Below are positions 9,160 through 16,563 of a stretch of DNA of 39,579 bases, one piece after another. Numbering within the stretch: position 1 is the stretch's first letter; each line of letters begins with the position of its first letter. The notes under the pieces are model-generated. The model did no database searches. It was not told the origin of the DNA and saw only the letters and a program-made list of their open reading frames with translations. Made by a program: the position numbers and the translations under genes. This DNA is from Bacteroidota bacterium (GTDB taxonomy: Bacteria > Bacteroidota > Ignavibacteria > Kryptoniales > JAKASW01). The stretch is from assembly GCA_021812985.1 (NCBI GenBank), contig JAKAMG010000027.1, forward strand, positions 1 through 39,579, given 5' to 3'.

Positions 9160-9813
9160 TTAGAAAGATGCTCCGATTGATGCCCCTGCCCAAGGTCGAA
9201 AAGCGTGCGGCGTGAACAGAGGCGTGAAGCTCAGTCTGAAGAGTCCGAAGCCGAGCCAGGGTTGGAGTCGGTAGCCAATCGTCGCCGTCCCGACAACGTT
9301 GCTGTTCCCCCACCCCGCGCCTAGCACAGGCATCACCCCGACACCGAGCTCAAGGTGATCCGCACCGTTCCCCGCCAGGTAATCGATCACAATCGGGAAT
9401 GCAGTCAAATCGATCTTCACCAGCCCTCCCTGATCATTAACCCGCTCGAAGCCCACCCTGAGAAAATAGGACGGAGCGAGTTCACGTTCGTAGTTGAAAG
9501 AGTATAGAATCCCCTGACCGAGGATTTCGATGTATACCGCATTTTTGTCGTCGGGCGTAAACTGATGGCTCTCTGTATCAGGAACTGGAGGTGCAGCACC
9601 CGGCCTGAAGCACGCCGGTGCCGCGCCGCGGGCCGTGGACGGGATGCTCCATTCCCGATGAAACGTAATATCCTGATACTCACCGCAAGCCGTTGATGAG
9701 CGCCCTTCGCGAACGGCGAGCGGCGCCCGGTGCACGATCGTCTGGGCCAGCATTTTCACTGCGGGACAACAGAGCATATGCAACAGGAGAACTAACAGAC
9801 ACGGACTCTTCAT
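9160..9813 (-). CDS. Small outer-membrane beta-barrel-like secreted protein
   Basis: The start at 9813 gives a signal peptide (MKSPCLLVLLLHMLCC through KMLAQ) and is preceded by AGAGGA; an upstream in-frame ATG (9870) would put a polar tail before the signal. The mature part begins with a Pro/Ala-rich linker, then from about residue 95 alternating strands (VYIEILGQGILYSFNYER, YFLRVGFERV, HLELGVGVMP, ATIGYRL) and an ending in GASIGASF. This fits a small eight-strand-type barrel common in Bacteroidota. It ends 74 nt before the first radical-SAM gene in the same direction and may be the first gene of that operon. No family was recognised. Confidence 0.6.
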   Translation of the reverse strand: MKSPCLLVLLLHMLCCPAVKMLAQTIVHRAPLAVREGRSSTACGEYQDITFHREWSIPSTARGAAPACFRPGAAPPVPDTESHQFTPDDKNAVYIEILGQGILYSFNYERELAPSYFLRVGFERVNDQGGLVKIDLTAFPIVIDYLAGNGADHLELGVGVMPVLGAGWGNSNVVGTATIGYRLQPWLGFGLFRLSFTPLFTPHAFRPWAGASIGASF

Positions 9814-9996
9814 AGCGTTCCTCTCATTTTCCTCATTCAACGATCGGCTAATTACCTTTGCATCGACCAATTCTCTTCCGGTCTGCGCCGGCGATCGACC
9901 ACGCTCGACATATGACGCATCAATATCAGGAAATCAGCCGGGGGAAATGTCAGAAAAATGTCGGAGGAGTGTAAAAAGAATTGGAGTACCTATGCT

Positions 9997-10025
9997 CCGC
10001 CGGGAAGGGGGAATATTCCCGGCGG
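9997..10025 (-). terminator. Perfect 10-bp stem-loop after the GH18-like gene
   Basis: CCGCCGGGAA (9997-10006) and TTCCCGGCGG (10016-10025) pair perfectly around a 9-nt loop, 19 nt beyond the stop of the minus-strand lipoprotein gene. In that direction a short T-run (TTCTTTTTA) comes about 18 nt after the stem rather than directly, so this is a terminator-like hairpin of uncertain mechanism. Confidence 0.5.
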
Positions 10026-10044
10026 CGCGATGAAACTACGGCGG

Positions 10045-10977
10045 TCAGCCGCCCAAAGGATGCCTTACTGCCGTGGCATAGGCGGCAGTGGAAGGCCCGC
10101 AGTGCTGAATGTCATCGTAATACCAGATAAATCCGCCGGTTACCGAGGATGTACTCCTCCAAATCGCCATTTGAGTCTCGACCTGAGAAGGGGAGTCTCC
10201 ATCCTGACAATTAGTCCCGTGGTTCGACCAGAGTCCCGGATATACCTTCGTACCGAGGGCGGCATTCCATGTTGCAGGGTTGTTGTATGCGCCTCCCGCG
10301 TAGCATTGCAACCAGACGGCGTCGACGCGGTTCCCCAGCTTTGATTTCACGGCCTGCCAGTAAGGAACGTTCCTATAAGGACAGAGGGATATCTTGTAGC
10401 CCATAGAGGAAAGCATCTCACCGAAAGCGACTGTCGTTGTCGAGTCATACAGGTCCTCGTCATCGAAATCGGCCGCATCAGCTCCCGTGACGGTTTTCAG
10501 TACCTCGAAATTCTTGTACAAGTTCGTCGAAGGACCGAGCCCCTTCGAGTTCATGATTCGCTGCACGTCGTGGAAGTCGCTCGTCCCCCACGCGCCTATC
10601 GACACCTCGATTCGGTTGACCGAGGTCGGGGATTTCTTGAGCGTGGAGATCAGACCGGGCCACGACGAATATCCAACGTATGTTCCATTCGTGACGATAG
10701 GAGTGTCATTCAATGAAAGGTTGCCAGCCGTGTCAATATGTACGCTCCATATGAACACCGTCGTGAATCCCGACGAACGGACATCGTTCATCATCGAAGA
10801 TGAGGTATCGGAATAGAAACTGCCGAATATCCCAGCTGTAACTCCGCCCGAGGTACCCGCCTCAGAGGGGTTTGAGTGCGAACCTGAGCAGCTCATCACG
10901 GAAAAAGCGAGAATTGAAAGGATTAGAATCGTACCACGATATGTCAGCGATCTGAAAACCGAATTGGATGTTGTCAC
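10045..10977 (-). CDS. Lipoprotein with a GH18-like catalytic motif
   Basis: The 310-residue protein starts at GTG and has a hydrophobic N-terminus ending in a lipobox-like VMSC (Cys30), so it is probably a lipoprotein. After a Ser/Gly-rich linker the domain runs from about residue 46 (GIFGSFYSD). D167-A-A-D170-F-D172-D-E174 fits the DxxDxDxE catalytic signature of GH18 chitinases and endo-beta-N-acetylglucosaminidases. Other TIM-barrel strand ends fit too: IEVSIGAWG, YKISLCPY, VDAVWLQCY and GGFIWYYDD. The likely role is hydrolysis of an N-acetylglucosamine-containing glycan at the cell surface or in the periplasm. The assignment rests on the motif and strand pattern; an inactive carbohydrate-binding relative is possible. 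It is a single gene flanked by stem-loops. Confidence 0.55.
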   Translation of the reverse strand: MTTSNSVFRSLTYRGTILILSILAFSVMSCSGSHSNPSEAGTSGGVTAGIFGSFYSDTSSSMMNDVRSSGFTTVFIWSVHIDTAGNLSLNDTPIVTNGTYVGYSSWPGLISTLKKSPTSVNRIEVSIGAWGTSDFHDVQRIMNSKGLGPSTNLYKNFEVLKTVTGADAADFDDEDLYDSTTTVAFGEMLSSMGYKISLCPYRNVPYWQAVKSKLGNRVDAVWLQCYAGGAYNNPATWNAALGTKVYPGLWSNHGTNCQDGDSPSQVETQMAIWRSTSSVTGGFIWYYDDIQHCGPSTAAYATAVRHPLGG

Positions 10978-11194
10978 ATTTTACCCGTGAGTTATGTTTT
11001 GCGACTTTTGAATGTGATCGGACCGCCGAAGCCCATTCGGCACGCGACGCTTCTATTATCACCCATACCTCGCGATCATTGCATTAACACGAATTAACCG
11101 ATTACGTTCTCGCGTGAGCCAGCCAGATCGATTGGTTATAGTAACTCAGCGGGACGCGAGTTTCAATCACCAGATTTGAGGACCCAGGGGGGTA

Positions 11195-11230
11195 AATGCA
11201 GGCGACGATCCGATCCACATCACCTGCATT
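11195..11230 (-). terminator. Stem-loop after the CPBP protease gene
   Basis: AATGCAGG (11195-11202) and CCTGCATT (11223-11230) form a perfect 8-bp stem with a 20-nt loop that can add two inner pairs. It begins 13 nt beyond the stop of the minus-strand protease gene. No U-tract follows, so the terminator role is inferred from position. Confidence 0.35.
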
Positions 11231-11243
11231 CAGTTCAAAGACA

Positions 11244-12185
11244 TCACTCCGAAGCCGGCAGACTCTCCCGTCGGACAGAAACATTCCGGCCATTGCGCCA
11301 GACGAGCCACATCAGAAGTGCCACGGCAAGAATCAGCGGTACAATCAGCAGGCTTCCCTCGGGCCCTGTGGCTCCGCCGCTCCAGAGGGCGCTCCCCTGA
11401 GGATGGACACCGAACAAATGCCCCTGCGAGACCGTGCCGCTGTCCGCTGTTCCATAGAAATACGATTCGGCCCAGTCCCAGGCGGCATGGAAGCCTATCG
11501 CCCACCACAACGTTTTCAAGTACCAGAGGCTGATACAGAATATCAGGCCTATAGCCGCCGCAGAAAATATACCGACGGGTGACTCCCCCGTATTGGAAAT
11601 GTGCATGGCTCCAAAGGCTATGGAAAGAATTATCGCCCCCTTCCAGAATCCGATCTCGCGTGACAGTGCGTTGAGAAGGTATCCCCTCAAAAGATATTCT
11701 TCATATATGCCGACGAGTAGAAATGTAATTCCCCATGCGAGCGCATATCCCGCACCACTCCATCCATAAACGAAGACTCCGTCAAAGTGAAGAAAGCCGA
11801 AAGCCCACATCGCACCAACCAGCGCGGAAAGGGCAACAAAACCTGATAATGCCCCGAAGATGAATTTCCTGAAACGGCCAGTCCCCTCAAGCCCGTAGGA
11901 GATGACGGGGGCGTGCTCGATGCGCGTCATAATCACGGAAGCCGCCAGGAGACTTACGAGAACGGATAGCTCCTGAATGGCGGCAGGGAGCGGGAGGAGA
12001 GGAGCAGACGGATTGCGGTGGCCGAGGAAAAAATACGCTACCGGCATCATGACCACGGCAGTAATCGCCGAAAGAATCAGGATAAACACTACTATTCCCC
12101 ATCGTGGTCGGAGTTCCCCTCTGTTCATGAATAGTCTGGCGACCCGAGACTGCTGTGCAGAACCCGTATCAACATTGTTGTCCAC
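11244..12185 (-). CDS. CPBP family intramembrane metalloprotease (CAAX-protease-like)
   Basis: The 313-residue inner-membrane protein starts at GTG with a near-ideal AAGGAGG 5 nt upstream. About eight hydrophobic segments are seen. The three family motifs are present: EEYLLRG (E162, E163, R167), FGAMH (H195) and HAAWD (H233, D237), which form the zinc/glutamate active site of CPBP/ABI proteases. Family members cleave within or near membranes and include CAAX endoproteases and bacteriocin-immunity or maturation proteins. The target here is unknown. The gene stands alone; its upstream neighbour is divergent. Confidence 0.85.
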   Translation of the reverse strand: MDNNVDTGSAQQSRVARLFMNRGELRPRWGIVVFILILSAITAVVMMPVAYFFLGHRNPSAPLLPLPAAIQELSVLVSLLAASVIMTRIEHAPVISYGLEGTGRFRKFIFGALSGFVALSALVGAMWAFGFLHFDGVFVYGWSGAGYALAWGITFLLVGIYEEYLLRGYLLNALSREIGFWKGAIILSIAFGAMHISNTGESPVGIFSAAAIGLIFCISLWYLKTLWWAIGFHAAWDWAESYFYGTADSGTVSQGHLFGVHPQGSALWSGGATGPEGSLLIVPLILAVALLMWLVWRNGRNVSVRRESLPASE

Positions 12186-12388
12186 GATTCCTCCTTTTTT
12201 GATTTATCTTCCTTTTCTGAAATCACCGCCCGCAGTGAACAAGGCTCTATTGTTGAGATGAAACTTGTCGATACCTCAAGGCCATTCCCGAAGCAAGCAT
12301 GAGTAAACGTTACTCCAGGTACGATGAGTGCATTAAATTCAACCAGTCGTTAAGTTGACACCATGACGATCAGGCAAAGCTTGTCGGG

Positions 12389-12619
12389 ATGAAACGCTTC
12401 GAGTTCTCATTGAACATATCCCCGGATGAATACCTTGACTACTACCGGGGAAGTGTGAAGTCTGTGGTGGTGCATTTGAACGGCGGAACCAAGGTACAGT
12501 TTCCCGCCTCGCTTCTGCGGCGACATGTTTCGGCGGGCGGAATTCGCGGGGAGTTCATCCTGACTTGCGACGATGACTTCGCGAACGCCGAACTGAAACG
12601 GAAGCCACCGCGACCTTAA
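12389..12619 (+). CDS. DUF2835 family protein
   Basis: This short 76-residue gene reads FSLNISPDEYLDYYRG, then SVVVHLNGGTKVQFPASLLRRHV, then GIRGEFILTCDDD. That is the DUF2835 pattern: a hydrophobic N-terminal strand, a YYRG segment, a VQFPA core and a C-terminal G-x-F strand. The family is small and cytosolic, and its function is not known. The Shine-Dalgarno site is weak. The gene is convergent with the serine hydrolase, with about 50 nt between their ends. Confidence 0.7.
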   Translation: MKRFEFSLNISPDEYLDYYRGSVKSVVVHLNGGTKVQFPASLLRRHVSAGGIRGEFILTCDDDFANAELKRKPPRP

Positions 12620-12669
12620 GAAAGATTCAGACACCTCCGGCCTCCCCGGGAAACTCCCTCGCGCCTCCT

Positions 12670-14121
12670 TCAATTGGCCGGCTGCGGCGCTATCTGATAC
12701 TGCTCCAGCTTTCCATCGGGCATCTGATACGTCCACACTCTCAGAGTGCGGTCATGTACCACCACCCTGAACGAACGCTCAAGCATTCCTCCCCTGTCCT
12801 GCTGCCCGCTCTGCACGAACACCTTCGGCGCGCCGAGAGGTTCCAGGCTTGATTGGAAGTCCTTCAGTCCCTGCTCACTGAAGTACGCGTTCGCGTCAGA
12901 TGTAAACAGAGAACGGTCGATCCTTCCCTTTTGCAAGCCGAGGAATATTTCCTTCGCCTGCGCAGTGCGGGAGGCCGTTTCGGAGTCCTGCTTTTCAAAC
13001 AGAATGCGCGCAATCCTGTTGGCAACTGCTCCCCCGGCTGAAGACGCGTCCTGGTTAGTCAGCGCCACTACCGCTGCGCTGTCGTCCGGAAAGACGGCGT
13101 TGAACGCTGTGAAACCAGACACCTCACCGCTGTGTGAAATCATCCGATGGCCGTCCATCACGCCCACCGAGACTCCCAGACCGTAGTGAGTACCTACTCC
13201 GTTCTTCAGGAGGACTTCTGTCTCGAGCTGCTTGTAGGAGCCGGGGGAAAGTAGACTCTGGTCGATTATTGAGATGTCCCACTTCGCGAGGTCGCTCGCG
13301 GTCATGGCAAGTTCACCTGCCCCCGCCATCCATCCTGCCCCTTCCTCGGGAGCGGGGCGAAGAGGACCGAGCCCGTACCTCATGTATCCCTGTGGATCTT
13401 CGCTGGTCATCATCCCCTTATCGAAATTGACGGCGCTGGAAAGCCCGAGCTGGCCCAGGACGTTCTTATGAAGAAACGTGAAAAATGGCTCGTGCGCGAT
13501 CTTCTCGACGATTTGGGCGGCGATCACAAAGTTTGTGTTGCTGTACTGCCAGCGAGTACCAGGCTTGAAGTCGAGTGGTTTCTTGGCCCACTTGTCCAGG
13601 ATTTCCTGCGGCGGCATCGGCTTGAGCATCATGGGGGGCACGTAATCCTGGGGCCAGAAGTCCTGGTAGCCTGAAGTGTGTGAGAGTATCTCGCGAACGG
13701 TCACCTCGTTCGCGTCTGTCAATTCCGGGAACCACTTCGAGACGGGATCGTCAAGTGAAAGCTTCCCCTCCTGTTCGAGAAGGAGTATTGCCGCAGAGGT
13801 AAACTGCTTGCTTATCGAGCCTATCGCGTAGCGCATGTCTGCCTTCGCAGGAACAGCGGGGTCGAGCCTCGCATCCCCATACGCCTTCGCATAGACAATT
13901 CGTCCATGCATGACAACGGCCACTGAGACGCTTGGCGTGCCGGTCTCTCTCAGCACCTGAGCGGCGGCTGAATCGATTCTCGAATCGAGGGTGCCGTTCG
14001 AGGATCCGCTCTGACCGTAAGTCAACCGTGGATGAAAGAGCAAAAGGACGACAGATGCGCTGACGAAAAAGCCGACAAGTCCGCGCCTGCGATTGCCGAT
14101 TCGCGAATGAAGGATTTCCAT
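12670..14121 (-). CDS. Secreted serine hydrolase of the class C beta-lactamase / penicillin-binding-protein-like family
   Basis: The 483-residue protein begins with a basic segment and a membrane-spanning or signal helix (about residues 14-36, ending near TYGQ). AGGAG sits 7 nt before the ATG. The active-site motifs of the beta-lactamase fold are all visible: S102-I-S-K105 (SxxK), Y193-S-N195 (YxN) and H330-S-G (the H/K-x-G position). The C-terminal 110 residues form a separate domain, as in many esterase or D-amino-acid peptidase members. These enzymes act on peptides, esters or cell-wall fragments. True antibiotic resistance is not implied, because class C-like hydrolases of this length are mostly housekeeping enzymes. 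Confidence 0.85.
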   Translation of the reverse strand: MEILHSRIGNRRRGLVGFFVSASVVLLLFHPRLTYGQSGSSNGTLDSRIDSAAAQVLRETGTPSVSVAVVMHGRIVYAKAYGDARLDPAVPAKADMRYAIGSISKQFTSAAILLLEQEGKLSLDDPVSKWFPELTDANEVTVREILSHTSGYQDFWPQDYVPPMMLKPMPPQEILDKWAKKPLDFKPGTRWQYSNTNFVIAAQIVEKIAHEPFFTFLHKNVLGQLGLSSAVNFDKGMMTSEDPQGYMRYGLGPLRPAPEEGAGWMAGAGELAMTASDLAKWDISIIDQSLLSPGSYKQLETEVLLKNGVGTHYGLGVSVGVMDGHRMISHSGEVSGFTAFNAVFPDDSAAVVALTNQDASSAGGAVANRIARILFEKQDSETASRTAQAKEIFLGLQKGRIDRSLFTSDANAYFSEQGLKDFQSSLEPLGAPKVFVQSGQQDRGGMLERSFRVVVHDRTLRVWTYQMPDGKLEQYQIAPQPAN

Positions 14122-14279
14122 ATTACAGCTCCTATAGAAGTCAAAAGCAAAGAATGAAAGCGGCAGTACGGCCGCATTTCCGTGGTGCCACGTCGCACAA
14201 TGAGGCTAGGTTCTCAACAACACGTCCGGGTTTTATCGTTTCAATTACTTCATAGGGGGAAGGATTAAGGTAAGACAAT

Positions 14280-15770
14280 CTATCCCCTACCACTTGGCGG
14301 AGTTCGCTTCCGTTTCCCCTTTTCTTGAGATGGCATCGACTGACTTGAACCCGGTATCTGCGGAGGAGGGAGCTGTCCGGCCTCATATCGCGCGACCGAA
14401 AGAGGACCGCTCGTGTCCGGCAGGGCGGGCGTATTGTCGTACGTCTCACCGAACCTGAACGCGGATGTCAGATCGCCGAACGTCCTTCTCCGCCACTCGC
14501 TAATGTTCGGTTCACGGATTCCTGTAAATTTCTCGATGAATCTGAGAACCGATGTGTGGTCGAAGAGATCGCTGCAAGCCCACCCTCCCGCAGTCCATGG
14601 GGAGACTATGATGCATGGGACACGGAATCCGGCGCCGATGGGCGTGCCATTGACGAACTCGCCGGGCGTACCGGCGGGGGGCACTGGCGGGGCGACGTGG
14701 TCGAATATGCCATCGTTCTCGTCGTAGTTAAGAATGAACACAGTCTTTTCCCACACCTTCGGATTGGCGGCGATGGCGTCTATCTTGCTCGCAACGAAAG
14801 CCGCCCCTTCGGCCGGGAGGTAGTCGGGGTGTTCTGATTGGTAACTCGTTGGGATGATCCACGAAACCGCGGGGAGCCTGTCGTTCATCGCGTCGTATTC
14901 GAACTCTCCCTCCGGACCGCGCACCACCCCGCGCTTGTAAAGGTTGGAATTAGGGCCGGCCTCCCTGAACGCTCTAAAATTTTCAAGCATGTTGCAGTCG
15001 TAATTGTCTTTCTGCTGGTACACCTTCCAGCTCACGCCTGCCTCTTCGAGCCGTTCCGCATAAGTCTTCCAAGTGAACCCGTCTTTCGGAACGTCGTTGC
15101 TGATTACCGGACCTCCCCCCTTCCCCTCCGGGTCTATCGTGCCGGTCATCCAGTACATCCTGTTAGGGTTTGTCGGGCCCAATACAGAACAGTGGTAATT
15201 GTCGCAGATAGTGAACGTCTCCGCCAGCGCGAACTGAAACGGGATATCGTCGCGCTTGTAGTACCCCATGACGTATGGTCCGTTCCTGCCGTCGGCTTTC
15301 CTGTGAGCGGGAAGCCAGTTATCCATTCTGCCATCGTTCCATGCGGAGTGCTGGACCTCCCAGGCGTGACTCGTGGACGGGATCTTCTGCGCGCTTGTTG
15401 TCCTCGTGTCGAGGTGGAACGGCAATAGGTACCCGTCCGGATTTTCCGGATCGGGCTGATAGAAGACAGGCCTTCCGTTCCCAAGGCGCATGGAGTGTGG
15501 GTCGTTGAAGCCGCGCACTCCGGACAGTGTCCCGAAGTAATGGTCGAATGAGCGGTTCTCCTGCATAAGCACGACCACATGTTTTATATCCTTGAACGAG
15601 CCGGGTTTCTTTGGAGGGTTCTCGAGCACCCGCTTCAAATTTGGAGGGATGAGTTTGGACGACAGCGTTGCCGCCGCCAGGCCGCCGACGGATTTCAGCA
15701 TGCTGCGTCTGCTTAGCTTCGGGCCGGCGCCGCTAAAGTCAGGGGAATCCCCTTTGTGATTCTTCACCAT
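14280..15770 (-). CDS. Tat-exported phospholipase C / acid phosphatase family phosphoesterase
   Basis: The 496-residue protein has a twin-arginine signal (S20-R-R-S-M-L-K26 followed by VGGLAAATLSS), so it is exported folded. The mature part opens with HVVVLMQENRSFDHYFG, where E71-N72 are the metal-binding pair of the phosphoesterase family (PF04185). Later motifs include VLGPTNPNRMYWMTGT, FILNYDENDGIFDHVAPP and VSPWTAGGW. The family includes non-haemolytic phospholipase C and AcpA acid phosphatase, which free phosphate from lipids or nucleotides in the periplasm. The C-terminus is a short basic tail (KGKRKR). AAGGA sits 9 nt before the start. Substrate unknown. Confidence 0.88.
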   Translation of the reverse strand: MVKNHKGDSPDFSGAGPKLSRRSMLKSVGGLAAATLSSKLIPPNLKRVLENPPKKPGSFKDIKHVVVLMQENRSFDHYFGTLSGVRGFNDPHSMRLGNGRPVFYQPDPENPDGYLLPFHLDTRTTSAQKIPSTSHAWEVQHSAWNDGRMDNWLPAHRKADGRNGPYVMGYYKRDDIPFQFALAETFTICDNYHCSVLGPTNPNRMYWMTGTIDPEGKGGGPVISNDVPKDGFTWKTYAERLEEAGVSWKVYQQKDNYDCNMLENFRAFREAGPNSNLYKRGVVRGPEGEFEYDAMNDRLPAVSWIIPTSYQSEHPDYLPAEGAAFVASKIDAIAANPKVWEKTVFILNYDENDGIFDHVAPPVPPAGTPGEFVNGTPIGAGFRVPCIIVSPWTAGGWACSDLFDHTSVLRFIEKFTGIREPNISEWRRRTFGDLTSAFRFGETYDNTPALPDTSGPLSVARYEAGQLPPPQIPGSSQSMPSQEKGKRKRTPPSGRG

Positions 15771-15855
15771 CGAAGTCTGTCCTTTTTGTTCTACTTCATC
15801 TCGTTGAAGCGAGAATCCTGACGATCATTTGCCCGTTAATTTAAGCGAAAATCTG

Positions 15856-16563
15856 CTATCCATCCAAGGGAGTGTAAAACTCTGTGCTTAGTCTGTACCC
15901 TATCCCCGACTCAGTCATGATGACCTTCGGATCTGCCGGATCGTCTTCTATCTTCTTTCTGAGTTGTCCGACATACACCCTTGTATATTGAGATTCCTCC
16001 GAGAACGCCGGTCCCCAGACCTGTTCCAGTATGTACTTGTGAGTCAGGACCCGCCCTGCGTTCCTGACGAGAAGGGCGAGGAGCGCATACTCGGTGGCGG
16101 TCAGCTTAACGTATTCATTCCCCTTTTTCACAGTCCTGGCTGACAGGTCAATCCGAAGATTGCGGATCGAGAAAACGGGACTATCCTGAACCGACGGGCG
16201 ATGTCTGAGTGCGTTACGGACCCGGGCGAGGAGTTCACCTGTGCGGAAAGGTTTTGTAAGGTAGTCATCTGCCCCGGCATCAAGACAGGCAACTATATCG
16301 CTCTCGGAGCTGCGAACGGAAAGCACGAGGATTGGAACAGTTGACCACTCACGTATTTTTCTCAGCACATCGACGCCGTCGAGGTCAGGGAGACCGAGAT
16401 CGAGTATGATAAGCTCAGGCCGCACCGATGCCGCCCTGGCGACTCCTTCACTGCCGGAAACCGCTGAGCGGACAGCATAGCCGTTTGGCTCGAGGGTCAG
16501 TTCGAGGAGCCTGCGAATCTGCGCCTCGTCATCTATGATGAGTATAACGGGCGCGCTACTCAA
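15856..16563 (-). CDS. kdpE: KdpE, response regulator for potassium-limitation response
   Basis: The 235-residue protein has a receiver domain (about 1-120) with acidic pocket D11-D12, phospho-acceptor D55 in LIILDLGLPD, and the conserved Lys in LTKPF. An OmpR/PhoB winged helix follows (TATEYALLALLVRNAGRVLTH, then YVGQLRKKIEDD). The start is a TTG whose TTGA overlaps the stop of kdpD, with GAGG 10 nt upstream, so translation is coupled to the kinase. KdpE activates the kdp promoter when K+ is scarce or the cell is osmotically stressed. It is the last gene of the operon. Confidence 0.92.
   Translation of the reverse strand: MSSAPVILIIDDEAQIRRLLELTLEPNGYAVRSAVSGSEGVARAASVRPELIILDLGLPDLDGVDVLRKIREWSTVPILVLSVRSSESDIVACLDAGADDYLTKPFRTGELLARVRNALRHRPSVQDSPVFSIRNLRIDLSARTVKKGNEYVKLTATEYALLALLVRNAGRVLTHKYILEQVWGPAFSEESQYTRVYVGQLRKKIEDDPADPKVIMTESGIGYRLSTEFYTPLDG

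Noticed and set aside
7874-9313. Longer 479-codon version of radical-SAM paralogue 2
   Set aside because: It overlaps the barrel gene by 154 nt, and the extra 76 residues do not match the paralogue. The ATG at 9085 has a strong GGAGG and gives the same length as the paralogue.
12670-14121. Reading the serine hydrolase as an antibiotic-resistance beta-lactamase
   Set aside because: The SxxK, YxN and HxG motifs are shared by many esterases and peptidases, and the extra C-terminal domain is atypical of class C resistance enzymes.
14838-15428. 196-codon plus-strand open frame opposite the phosphoesterase
   Set aside because: Antisense shadow of a well-conserved enzyme; no start site or domain evidence.
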